Origin: Shimazuella alba
GTDB lineage: Bacteria > Bacillota > Bacilli > Thermoactinomycetales > Thermoactinomycetaceae
DNA length: 64,000 nucleotides
Direction of reading: 5' to 3'
Assembly (NCBI RefSeq): GCF_009831235.1
Contig: NZ_WUUL01000005.1
Location: 124,001-188,000, forward strand
The notes under the pieces were generated by a model. That model was not told where the DNA came from and searched no databases. It saw only the letters and a program-made list of their open reading frames with translations. This document shows, piece after piece, positions 35,980-44,313 of this stretch; position 1 is the stretch's first letter, and each line of letters begins with the position of its first letter. A program made the position numbers and the translations under genes.

Positions 35980-36600
35980 TAGCATTAACGATTTTCAGAA
36001 GTAATTGGAGCAGTCACGTGGAAGCTCCTGGTTTGCTGCCAAAGATCCGGCTGATCGCGCTTTCGGCAAACACCGGCCTCTACAGTCATGTGGTGCCGAA
36101 TATAGGAAGTCGTTTTTACTCATTCCGCCCAAGTGGTATTGCATGCCAATGTGCTGGACGGTGGAATGCCACAAAGGGAGGGAGCGCGGTTGTTCCAGTG
36201 AACAAGCCGTTAGGGACCAGCGGCAATTCGGACAACGGTAACAGCCTTTGCGTATGCGAATCGCATGGTTCCGTTCCCGAATCTGTCCGCCGTGGCGCTG
36301 CAGGAGGCGGCTAGCCATACAAAGGACCAACTGCTCCGCCGACTTCGGTTTTACGATGGGGGTTTTACATTTGTCTTCTTTTCCATAACGCTTTTGTGAG
36401 AGAAAGCTTGTGCGAGGAAGGCGGGGTTGTAGCTCATAACGTCTTCTTTTTGTTTTTCCTTTCGCTGCTCCTTGGACAATCAATGGCGATACAATTTCCG
36501 ACTGCACACGCCATTCATTGTCTCTTATCACGCCAACCTTGGCAAGAAAAATCCGCTCATTTCCCTGTCGGGAAATGAGCGGAAACAACAGTCGCTAGCC
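35980..36600. other. GC-rich block of decayed coding sequence, not identified
   Basis: Composition changes sharply from AT-rich to GC-rich at about 36000. On the plus strand a coherent stretch reads AAIRTTVTAFAYANRMVPFP, NLSAVALQEAASHTKDQLLR and RLRFYDGGFTFVFF with a stop soon after; upstream pieces (VLDGGMPQREGARLFQ) are in another register with stops. I could not assign a family. Open frames on both strands here are otherwise long by composition only. Confidence 0.35.
36552..36583. terminator. 14-bp perfect hairpin upstream of the drug exporter gene
   Basis: TCCGCTCATTTCCC (36552-36565) and GGGAAATGAGCGGA (36570-36583) with a 4-nt loop. It closes the GC-rich block; it may be the terminator of that lost gene or an element end. 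Confidence 0.6.
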
Positions 36601-36673
36601 ATTATTCGGGAGGTTTTAAAAAACTAATCCCTAGGTAATTTAATTAAATTGAAGATCAGAAGGAGTGATTCTC

Positions 36674-38275
36674 TTGGAAAATCCATGCACCATTGAAGGG
36701 CCTGCTGGACGCACACTTCAGGCCATGAGGCTCGCCGGACCGCGCGAATGGGTCGGGCTCGCGCTTCTCTCCCTACCAACCATCCTACTCGGGCTCGACT
36801 TGACGCTGTTGCATCTGGCGTTGCCGGCGCTGGCAATTGATCTACGGCCGACGAGCGTACAGGCCCTATGGATCGTGGACGCCTATGGCTTCATGATCGC
36901 CGGCTTCCTTATCACGATGGGAACGCTGGGTGATCGCATCGGGCGGCGTAAGCTGCTGATGATCGGGGCGGTTGCCTTCGGAATAGCTTCTGTACTCGCG
37001 GCCTATTCAACCAGCGCCGCCATGCTTATCGCAGCACGCGCGGCGCTTGGTGTGGCAGGCGCGACACTGATGCCATCGACGCTAGCACTTATCAGCAACA
37101 TGTTCGTCAACCACCACCAGCGTGCGCTGGCAATTGGGGTTTGGGCAACTATGTTCGCGCTCGGCATGGCGGCTGGGCCAGTTGTGGGCGGTGTATTGCT
37201 GGATCACTACTGGTGGGGTGCGTCCTTTCTTGTCGCGGTACCGGTGGTCGGGCTCCTGCTTGTATCTGCACCATTTCTCCTTCCGGAATACCGGGCACCA
37301 CAGGATGGCCGGTTGGATATCCTGAGCGTCATCCTTTCTCTCCTGGCCCTGCTACCCATCATCTACGGCATCAAGCAGATCTCCAAAGATGGGCTCAGTA
37401 CCGGAACGACGCTCGCGATTGCTGGTGGGCTTGCCTTTGTGATCTTGTTCGTTCGGCGACAGCGCCGACTGGAAAGTCCTCTCATTGACTTGAATCTTTT
37501 CACTAGTCGGGCTTTCAGCGTTGCATTGGTTGTACTCCTTGTGGGTCTCATCGGCGTCGGCGGAACGATGCTGCTGGTCACTCAGTACCTACAACTGGTC
37601 TCCGGCCTATCGCCGCTGATGGCGGGGCTTTGGATGGGGCCACCGGCGCTCGCTATGCTTGCCGCTGGCATCACAGCACCGCTTGCAGCGCGGCGTATTC
37701 GGCCCGGCTATGTGATCGCGGGCGCGCTCGGACTGTCGGTCATCGGCTATTTGATGCTCGCGCGTCTCGAAAACGAGCCATCTGGCGTTGCTTTGGTCAC
37801 AGCCGCGTTTTCATTTGTCTATCTCGGTCTTGGCACTATCGCCGCGCTCGGCACGGACCTGGTGGTAGGCGCGGCGCCAGCGGAGAAGGCAGGATCAGCC
37901 TCGGCCATGTCCGAGACTCTGCAGGAACTCGGCCTAGCGGTTGGCATTGCCACGCTGGGTAGCCTCACGACCGCCGTCTATCGCAACCGGATGTTCGATC
38001 AGATACCCGACACGCTGGCTCATGATGTCCACAAGGCCGTCGGAGATAGCCTCGCGGGGGCATCTTCGGTAGCGCAAGAACTGCCTCCTGGCTTGCTTGA
38101 GGAAGCGCAGGCAGCCTTCACGGCGGGATTCAATGTGGCAGCGGCAACGAGCGCAGTCAGCATTTCGATCCTCTCCATACTCGCAGCCGTCACCTTACGC
38201 CATGTTGGAACCGACAGCGATGAAGCGGTTGAATCCAAGCAGGGGCAGAATCAGCAACCGAACGACGCATCCTAA
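36674..38275 (+). CDS. DHA2-type MFS multidrug exporter (SmvA-like), foreign composition
   Basis: A 533-residue proton-driven exporter with about 14 membrane helices. Motifs: LDLTLLHLALPAL in helix 1, WIVDAYGFMIAGFLITMGTL with GDRIGRRKLL (motif A), RAALGVAGATLMPSTLALI, GVWATMFALGMAAGPVVGGV (motif C), and AAPAEKAGSASAMSETLQEL. This is the SmvA group that expels quaternary ammonium and dye compounds. Start TTG at 36674 has AGAAGGAG upstream. The gene is far more GC-rich than the window and sits among transposon relics, so it was acquired. Confidence 0.9.
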   Translation: MENPCTIEGPAGRTLQAMRLAGPREWVGLALLSLPTILLGLDLTLLHLALPALAIDLRPTSVQALWIVDAYGFMIAGFLITMGTLGDRIGRRKLLMIGAVAFGIASVLAAYSTSAAMLIAARAALGVAGATLMPSTLALISNMFVNHHQRALAIGVWATMFALGMAAGPVVGGVLLDHYWWGASFLVAVPVVGLLLVSAPFLLPEYRAPQDGRLDILSVILSLLALLPIIYGIKQISKDGLSTGTTLAIAGGLAFVILFVRRQRRLESPLIDLNLFTSRAFSVALVVLLVGLIGVGGTMLLVTQYLQLVSGLSPLMAGLWMGPPALAMLAAGITAPLAARRIRPGYVIAGALGLSVIGYLMLARLENEPSGVALVTAAFSFVYLGLGTIAALGTDLVVGAAPAEKAGSASAMSETLQELGLAVGIATLGSLTTAVYRNRMFDQIPDTLAHDVHKAVGDSLAGASSVAQELPPGLLEEAQAAFTAGFNVAAATSAVSISILSILAAVTLRHVGTDSDEAVESKQGQNQQPNDAS

Positions 38276-38291
38276 TTTTCCCGATAAATGT

Positions 38292-38334
38292 AAAAACGAC
38301 TTGAGATGTCCCAAGTAAGGTCCAAGTCGTTTTG
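38292..38334 (+). terminator. Terminator after the exporter gene
   Basis: AAAAACGACTTG and CAAGTCGTTTTG form a stem around a 19-nt loop. Confidence 0.85.
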
Positions 38335-38699
38335 TATTTAATTCTTTTTCTCTGTAGCGAATTTTTGCTCCAGAGATTAAAGATTGAAAAAACAGATCAG
38401 AGATAGTGAAAGTGGTTTCCTTCAGGAGAGAACTCCTGTGTTCAAAACCGTTGATTATCCATCATTTTAAATGGAGACTTTGTTTTTATCATCTGATTTC
38501 TGCAGGAACACAATAAATAATAAAGTCCCGGATTTCAAAATGGTATTCGAACTTCGAGCATATTGCTTTTTTCTTGTGGAAATCAATGATGGATATACTC
38601 AAATACATAAAAAAGTATCAACTCCCGTATTTATATAAATTTCTAAAAAGGAACATATATAATAAATAATGGGAATTAGATGAGCTAATTGACCATTTT
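38335..38699. other. Gene-free AT-rich region
   Basis: Nothing supportable on either strand; composition returns to the AT-rich background after the exporter. Confidence 0.4.
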
Positions 38700-39000
38700 A
38701 CATTCTAGAACCAGAGCATCTAAGACATACGACACGAAATAAGGAAATCTATGCACAGAGAAAAGAAACGATTGAGCGAGTTTTTGCCGATATGAAAGTC
38801 AAGCATGGTATGCGCTAGACGAACCTGAGAGGAAAGTGAAAAGTTCAGCACCAAGCGATGCTTGTTTTCGCTGCCATGAATCTGAAGAAACTCGCCATCG
38901 CCAGGTGACGAATTCTTCCTTCTCGTCGATTTTTTGATGGTTTTGCGCAAAAATTTATCTTTTCACATACGAAAGCACTTCTGAAACGATTTTCAGAAAT
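38700..39000 (+). pseudogene. IS1182-type transposase, C-terminal relic
   Basis: The plus strand reads HTTRNKEIYAQRKETIERVF, ADMKVKHGMR, a stop in place of Trp, TNLRGK, another stop and QAMLVFAAMNLKKLA, the end of IS1182-type transposases. A hairpin with GAAAGCA and TGCTTTTTC follows at 38965-39007. Inactive. Confidence 0.75.
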
Positions 39001-39105
39001 GCTTTTTCTTCGGTCTGAAACAAAACTAGTTAGGCTTGTTTGTTATGCCATCCTTTTTCATATGCCAAGATTCTTCTATGTTGTTTACTCCCTTTTCATC
39101 TTTCA

Positions 39106-39140
39106 CTTCTCTTAGCTTGATGGCTATGGGGTAGAACCAG
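39106..39140 (-). repeat. Third copy of the insertion-sequence end motif
   Basis: CTTAGCTTGATGGCTATGGG and the following GTAGAACCAGC are, in inverted orientation, related to 32736-32772 (28 of 37 aligned positions by eye) and nearly repeat the end at 34366-34390. It marks the right side of the mobile-DNA region. Confidence 0.55.
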
Positions 39141-39703
39141 CATCCATGTCACGAAACTCTATTTGACCAATAGATGGAAAATCTATCTGGCGGACTAGAA
39201 CAAGAACCCTATCACCTCAAACTCAACTGCTAGCCATGATCAAAGTTAATCCTAAATTGTTTTTGTGTATCATTGTTCCAGCTAATAACATACCATCAAT
39301 GCTCACTGTACGATATAAGGATACTTGCACATCGCCAGTGGTCACCGCTTCGATCCGAACGGAACACCTGCAAGGGTGTACCAGCTTTGCTCTACCAGAG
39401 ATCATTCACTTGTAAAGGTTCTATTTGATCGCTCCTTAGTCGTATCAACTAAAGAAAAATACACGCTTAGACATATAATAGGCGATATCCTACACCCTAA
39501 CGATCACGGTAAACTTTTGTTAGATGAATTATGAAGGCTTATATATCTCATTTAAAACGAAATAGCCAAATCTACCAAATCCATCTATTTTCATCATCTT
39601 TGGTGCAGCGAAGCAAGACAGAACAGCTTGATAGTATGCGACTACCCCCTGTAAAGTAATACAAGATTGATCCTTTAAAACATACTATATGTGAGATTAA
39701 GAG
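39141..39703. other. Decayed region without a supported gene
   Basis: Short open stretches exist (for example 39325-39534, ending GDILHPNDHGKLLLDEL, faintly like the C-terminal DxxHPN motif of SGNH hydrolases), but there is no ribosome binding site or complete domain. Confidence 0.3.
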
Positions 39704-39919
39704 ATGGGAGAAATTCGGGTACTTATAGCTGAGGATGACAAAGAGATTAGGGAATTACTAAGGAAATATCTTGTAAGAGAATTATATAAGATAGATGTAG
39801 CAGTAGATGGCGAAGAAGCACTTACCTTGTTTGATCGATATAAATACAGTCTTATCATTTCGATATTCACTAATGTCTCCATACCAGCACCAATCGTTAT
39901 GGAAGATGCAAAGAGATGA
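39704..39919 (+). pseudogene. Truncated response regulator receiver domain
   Basis: The first 50 residues (EIRVLIAEDDKEIRELLRKY, AVDGEEALTLFDRYKYSLII) are a VanR/OmpR-type receiver with the acidic pocket EDD, but the sequence departs before the phospho-acceptor Asp (expected LDLMLP) and ends after 71 codons. No output domain and no kinase nearby. A remnant. Confidence 0.8.
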
Positions 39920-40017
39920 AAGGAGAAGGTACAGTCAAGAACGTTCCATTCCTATATGGATAAGATATAACAATGAAGTGTATGACTAGCAAATATCAAA
40001 GGAAAAGTATTTCATCA

Positions 40018-40055
40018 AAAAATGCACTGGTTCCTATTTAGAACCGGTGCATTTT
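40018..40055 (+). terminator. Terminator upstream of the YolD-like gene
   Basis: AAAATGCACTGGTTC and GAACCGGTGCATTTT form a 15-bp stem with one mismatch and a 7-nt loop. Confidence 0.8.
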
Positions 40056-40245
40056 ATTGATGTGTATGAATAGCAAGACTTTTACATAGATCCATCGAAA
40101 ATTATCATAGTGGTTAATATAATTGTCGATAAGATGAGTATTAGCATGGATACTGGTTCTAGGCACTTATATGAGGTCTAATACTATTCTTCCCAAAAAA
40201 ATAAATAATGGATACCCATTATTTTTAGCATATATAAATCATCAC

Positions 40246-40273
40246 TTGACCAGAACAAATATTCGGTTATAAT
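40246..40273 (+). promoter_or_regulatory. SigA-type promoter of the YolD-like gene
   Basis: TTGACC at 40246-40251 and TATAAT at 40268-40273 with a 16-base spacer. Confidence 0.75.
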
Positions 40274-40296
40274 AAACAGGAGAGAACTTTTGTTCG
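40252..40296 (+). promoter_or_regulatory. Pair of LexA (DinR) boxes flanking the -10 element
   Basis: AGAACTTTTGTTCG (40283-40296) has the invariant GAAC-N4-GTTC core of the Bacillus SOS box. AGAACAAATATTCG (40252-40265), inside the promoter spacer, matches with one core mismatch. Their placement on both sides of TATAAT would let LexA block RNA polymerase. Inference from motif and position. Confidence 0.65.
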
Positions 40297-40308
40297 GGAG
40301 GTCTTGCC

Positions 40309-40581
40309 ATGTATCGCTCTTTGCTTGAAACTAGTCAAGCATTACCTATTCCTGCAGTTCCCTATATCACCATGGAAAATGATATTATGTACAAACTAGA
40401 ACATGCATTTTCAATTGAAAAACCACTACTTATTTTGTATCAAAGCCCCTTTGGACATCATCAGTTCAGTGGCTATATCACAGAAATCGCCACTCATGAT
40501 CAATGGATTTGCATGGAAAATGGAATGTTAACAAAGAGAATTGGCATCGAAGATATTCTGCTGGTGGTAGAGTGGAAATAA
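40309..40581 (+). CDS. YolD-like small protein, probably SOS-regulated
   Basis: A 90-residue protein with MYKLEHAFSIEKPLLILYQS and HQFSGYITEIATHDQWICME, then RIGIEDILLVVEWK, a small beta domain that resembles YolD-like proteins (I-x-G-x-I-x-x-I pattern). YolD-like genes commonly accompany Y-family DNA polymerases and are LexA-controlled in Bacillus; here no polymerase gene is adjacent. ATG follows GGGAGGTC. Family assignment is tentative, regulation well supported. Confidence 0.6.
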   Translation: MYRSLLETSQALPIPAVPYITMENDIMYKLEHAFSIEKPLLILYQSPFGHHQFSGYITEIATHDQWICMENGMLTKRIGIEDILLVVEWK

Positions 40582-40586
40582 TTGGT

Positions 40587-41168
40587 CTACTCTTTCACTT
40601 CGTCCCAATAACCTCCAAATATCAAACCCTTTTCATCAGGAGGTTTACCTGAATTTGCTTGATTTGCTTCATAGATATGATCCTTGTATGTGACACGATC
40701 CCCAACTTGGTAATCCACACTATCATCCCAAACAGGATAAGCTTTCTGCGGAACAGTAGCAGAAGGAGCATCTTCTTTTGGTTTTTCTATTTCTGTTGGT
40801 GAATCTGCTACCATCTTTTTATTTACAGGTAAACTTTCCTTGGTAGTTGTGATGGCAGTCGTTTTTGGTGGTAATATTGCTTTTGATTCTGGTACTTTCT
40901 TTATTTGGGGAGGTTTATCCATCTTTGTTTTTTTCGTTGAAATAGGTACGTCTGAAAGACTACTAGCTCGATTTTTTTTTATGCTGTATATATATTCTTC
41001 GCTGACCGGAATTGGTGAAATGATGGAATATGTCACAAAAACAACCACACTCAAACTGATGGAACATCCAATCATCCGATATCGTTTCATCTTGACTAAT
41101 TTTTCAAAGGCAACTTGCTTTGCAAGACAATCTAGGCGGCTCTCTAACATTTTTTTGGGTTTAGTCAT
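40587..41168 (-). CDS. Membrane-anchored protein with CBM5/12-like chitin-binding domain
   Basis: A 193-residue protein: cytoplasmic N-terminus, one membrane helix near residues 31-50 (SISLSVVVFVTYSIISPI), a long Lys/Pro/Thr-rich linker, and a C-terminal domain of about 45 residues (YPVWDDSVDYQVGDRVTYKD, IYEANQANSGKPPDE, GYWDEV) with the W-Y-W pattern of chitin-binding CBM5/12 modules. It probably binds cell wall or chitin outside the cell. ATG 41168 follows GAAGGAATAT. Convergent with the YolD-like gene. Confidence 0.75.
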   Translation of the reverse strand: MTKPKKMLESRLDCLAKQVAFEKLVKMKRYRMIGCSISLSVVVFVTYSIISPIPVSEEYIYSIKKNRASSLSDVPISTKKTKMDKPPQIKKVPESKAILPPKTTAITTTKESLPVNKKMVADSPTEIEKPKEDAPSATVPQKAYPVWDDSVDYQVGDRVTYKDHIYEANQANSGKPPDEKGLIFGGYWDEVKE

Positions 41169-41310
41169 AAATATTCCTTCTTTCCTATGACTTTCCAATT
41201 TTTATTATACAGAATATACAGGAAAAAGAAAGCTATGGTTTTTGTATTATCTATTGAAACTTTTAGGTTAGAAGTTCCTCACAGCTTCCTTCACTCCATA
41301 AATAATTTAT

Positions 41311-41362
41311 AAAAAACCAAGATAGACCGCTTCATTTACAATTAGCGATTTATCTTGGTTTT
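41311..41362. terminator. Terminator-like hairpin
   Basis: AAAAACCAAGAT and ATCTTGGTTTTT form a perfect 12-bp stem with further weak pairing inside. It lies upstream of the chitin-binding-domain gene and does not belong to any intact neighbour. Confidence 0.65.
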
Positions 41363-41796
41363 TATTTTAAAAAAGTAATTCTTATTTATTTAAAATAGTA
41401 ATTTCTCAACTCAAACTTGGTTGTTTGATAGTCATGGATTCTGCCATTTTTAGTGGGTGAGAAAATCGCGACATCAATTTTCTCACCTAGAGCTATACAG
41501 CTGCTTCTGATGCTTCTTTGCTGCCTTGACTCCCTTCTTAATAAAGAGCATCAAAGATGATTTCATGAAGACGCTGACGATCATCCGCATTATTAAGGTT
41601 TCAGACCCTATGCAAAATGTATTGTCAACAGTTAAGGATTCTACTTTTTTAACAAAAAACAGATATCATATTATTCTTCTAATTCAAAGGTAAGAGAAGA
41701 CTCTTTTTTAAAATGCTTATACTAAAAACTATCAATCCATCGTAAACTGATAGAAAGTCATAAAACATTCATTCTCTTATTTAGCTAAAATCAAAT
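41363..41796. other. Decayed region without a supported gene
   Basis: On the minus strand around 41500-41610 a short stretch reads NNADDRQRLHEIIFDALY before a stop, which looks like protein but could not be assigned. Nothing else seen. Confidence 0.3.
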
Positions 41797-42135
41797 CTAG
41801 ATATTCCGCTGAGTAGTTTTGGCAAAATAGTTTAGATGAAAACCTTCTCGGTTGAACCCATTTTTATCGAGTTCATCCTTGTTGTATCCATCCTCATCAA
41901 AACGAGTACTGTTTCGATGATACCCAAAACCATTGAACCCACTGCTATCAAAACCGTTCAGGTCAAAGCATTCATCGTCGTAACGGGTTCCATTGCGGTA
42001 GATGCCCTCACGGTTAAAACCCCTCAGATTGAAGCTGCAGGCATCATACCCTTCTCAATCGAAGCGAGTTTCATTACGGAAGGCACCTTTTCATTGAACC
42101 CTTGCAGGTTGAAACCTCGTTTGTCGTTTAATAGC
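41797..42135 (-). pseudogene. Gly-Phe-Asn repeat protein, broken
   Basis: The minus strand encodes a regular repeat with G-F/Y-N/D steps: FNLRGFNREGIYRNGTRYDD, FDLNGFDSSGFNGFGYHRN, STRFDEDGYNKDELDKNGFN and REGFHLNYF, ending at TAG 41797. Upstream, KRGFNLQGFNEK continues the pattern in another frame, so at least one indel is present and no start remains. Proteins with such short D/N-G-F/Y repeats occur in Bacillales; their function is unknown. Confidence 0.65.
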
Positions 42136-42157
42136 TCTTTAAATTCGTCTCACCATA

Positions 42158-42561
42158 AAATACCGCCTTCACAAATTACAAGTTTGAAGGAGCCAATTTG
42201 TTTGTAACAGTGTTTCAAGATTGCAAAATGACAGGCTCTACATTTGGCGATGCAACTATGTCTGGAGTTTCGATTAAAGGAGAATTGGTCTTATACCTCA
42301 CTAAGACACCAAAAATTACATTAATTGCAAATTATCAGGTGTGCAATTAATCGAAGCAGATCTATATCAAATGAGTTTCGAAAAATCTGATCTGAGAAAT
42401 GCCAATCTATGTTATACACAAGTAGCTGGAGCTTCCTTTCAGGGAACAGATTAAAGAGGAGCAATATTAGATGGTATAGATTTGAAAAATGTAAATCGAG
42501 CGCAGATAGATTTAGTACAAGTGGTAAAATTAGCAAAATCTCATGGTGCAAAAGTAGAGTA
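42158..42561 (+). pseudogene. Pentapeptide-repeat protein, broken
   Basis: The plus strand reads FEGANLFVTVFQDCKMTGST, FGDATMSGVSIKGE, then after a frame change NCKLSGVQLIEADLYQMSFE, KSDLRNANLCYTQVAGASFQ, GTD, a TAA in place of a Leu codon, and RGAILDGIDLKNV to the stop at 42561. The A(D/N)LxX steps are pentapeptide repeats, as in Qnr/McbG-type right-handed helices. One frameshift, one nonsense codon, no start. Confidence 0.75.
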
Positions 42562-42730
42562 GAAAAAGCCAATTGGTTGATAATCCATATGATCTTTTAT
42601 CTTAAATAATTGCAAACAACATGCATACTCGGCAAATCCTCTAAAGGCATACTTTTCGGATTAAATCAACAGAAAAAAATTGTAGATATATAATTCATTA
42701 CCAAAGGCTCAGAAAACGTAATCATAACAA

Positions 42731-42806
42731 ATCTGACAACTCTTTTCCTTTAATTCGAAAAATCAGATCTCATAATGAATACCGATTTCTGTTATGTCTA
42801 CTAGTG
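42731..42806 (+). pseudogene. Second pentapeptide-repeat scrap
   Basis: FEKSDLIMNTDFCYV at 42753-42800 repeats the FEKSDLRNANLCYT segment encoded at 42371-42415 at DNA level, with drift. It suggests a decayed duplicate. The rest of 42562-42935 shows nothing supportable. Confidence 0.5.
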
Positions 42807-42935
42807 AATTTATGATGAACTTTGACCATTTTCGTTTGCCTATTTTGACACATTTCATCTTTACATCTATATCTGCATTTACTTCATCCGTCTTCACACC
42901 GTCGATGGAAAATCTGCTTTGTTGAGCAAGACGAC

Positions 42936-43130
42936 TCAATTCACTTTTTGATGAATTTGGACCACAGTTTTTGTAATAATTCTGAGAAAAATAATTTGAT
43001 TGGCATCTATTGAGACAACTGGAATTTCATCAGAAATTATCTTTTTAGAAAAAGTATCAGCAAACCACTTTTTCTCTTCTTTGCCAACCTGATTTCCATG
43101 ATAGGGATGTACAATTACCCCTGCCAGCAT
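42936..43130 (-). CDS. Possible 64-residue ORF, unknown
   Basis: A frame starting MLAGVIVHPYHGNQVGKEEK with only a weak GTGGAA site. It contains no recognised motif and may be a fragment like its neighbours. Confidence 0.25.
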   Translation of the reverse strand: MLAGVIVHPYHGNQVGKEEKKWFADTFSKKIISDEIPVVSIDANQIIFLRIITKTVVQIHQKVN

Positions 43131-43331
43131 TTTTTATTCCACTTTCTATGATCATGATTCTCATTGACCGATTGGGGGCAGCCTTTAGCCTGATGTCGCT
43201 GAAGACAATCTTATTGTGAAATCCTTTGCGCAAGCCAAAGAACCATATAGTTCCTGGAGGGACAGGAAGCTCTTTTTCGAGTATACTGGAATGAAATGTG
43301 GGTTTTATCGCAAATACTGGAGGTTTAAAAC

Positions 43332-44078
43332 TTGACCATCGAATCAGAACATGATCTCATCGCTCTGCAAAGGATCGGCCGCATCGTCGCAATGGCCCGT
43401 GAAAAGATGCTGTCTTCTGTCCGTGCGGGAGTCACAACGGCGGAACTCGACCATATCGGTAAAAGAGTGCTGGATGAGCATGGAGCTATCTCCGCTCCTA
43501 ATATTACCTACGGTTTTCCGGGAACAACCTGCATCTCCGTGAATGAGGTGGCTGCACATGGCATTCCTGGCCCTCAGGTACTGGAGGAAGGTGACATCGT
43601 TAATATTGATGTGTCGGCGAAGCTGAGGGGATATTATGCTGACACCGGAGCAACGATAGTGGTAGGAACCCGTTCGCCGCACAAGGAAAAACTGTGTCAG
43701 AGCTCGCTTCGCGCGCTGAATCAGGGGCTTCAGAAGGCCAGAGCGGGTGCGAAGATCAGCAGCATCGGACGGGCGATTCACAACGAAGCCCGCAAGGACG
43801 GCTTCACCGTAATCCGCAATTTGTCGGGGCACGGCATTGGCCGTGAACTGCATGAGATGCCAGACAGCATTCTGAATTACTATGATCCCCGAGACAACAG
43901 GCTGCTCACGAACGGATTGGTGATCGCGGTAGAAACCTTTGTATCGGACGGAGCAGAATATGTAGAAGAGAGCGCTGACGGTTGGGGGCTGCTGCTGCCG
44001 GACCAACACTACGCTGCACAGTTTGAGCACACGGTTGTCATTACCAAAGATAAGCCGCTCATCTTAACGGCAGTGTAG
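43332..44078 (+). CDS. map: Methionine aminopeptidase, type I
   Basis: A 248-residue cytosolic metalloprotease that removes initiator Met. Metal ligands are visible in NIDVSAKLRGYYADTGAT (two Asp), GHGIGRELHE (His), and VIAVETFVS and FEHTVVITK (two Glu). Start is TTG at 43332 after TGGAGG. The N-terminus lacks a zinc-binding extension. Unlike surrounding AT-rich DNA it is GC-rich and is not in a ribosomal gene context, so it looks like an acquired extra copy (the Bacillus YflG/MapB type is a near relative). Single gene. Confidence 0.92.
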   Translation: MTIESEHDLIALQRIGRIVAMAREKMLSSVRAGVTTAELDHIGKRVLDEHGAISAPNITYGFPGTTCISVNEVAAHGIPGPQVLEEGDIVNIDVSAKLRGYYADTGATIVVGTRSPHKEKLCQSSLRALNQGLQKARAGAKISSIGRAIHNEARKDGFTVIRNLSGHGIGRELHEMPDSILNYYDPRDNRLLTNGLVIAVETFVSDGAEYVEESADGWGLLLPDQHYAAQFEHTVVITKDKPLILTAV

Positions 44079-44313
44079 TTTCACCTCGAATCTTAATCAT
44101 TTGAAAAAACGGCTTCCTTCATTTCAATGGCAGTCGTTTTTTCGTACGCATTCAGAGTAGAGGAACCACGATTCATTACGCAATATGTGCGACATAGGGA
44201 CGGCTCTTCTGTTGCATTGGATTTGATGTACTAACCAAACAAAAAACTGTGCATTTGCTCTATTTGATTTTTGATCTGTTTTTTCACGTCTAGATTTACC
44301 TTTTCAAATGTCA

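Noticed and set aside
35995-36588. 197-codon minus-strand frame with a CPNC motif in the GC-rich block
   Set aside because: No start signal, no recognised family, and another strand gives more protein-like text; length explained by composition.
39325-39534. SGNH hydrolase C-terminus
   Set aside because: Only the HPND motif matches; no other block and no start, so not called as a gene.
41836-42207. 123-codon plus-strand frame with repeated Thr/Ile-rich text
   Set aside because: It is the antisense image of the Gly-Phe-Asn repeat gene on the minus strand.
43344-44030. 228-codon minus-strand frame opposite the methionine aminopeptidase
   Set aside because: Open because the sense gene is GC-rich; the sense frame has all metal ligands of the family.
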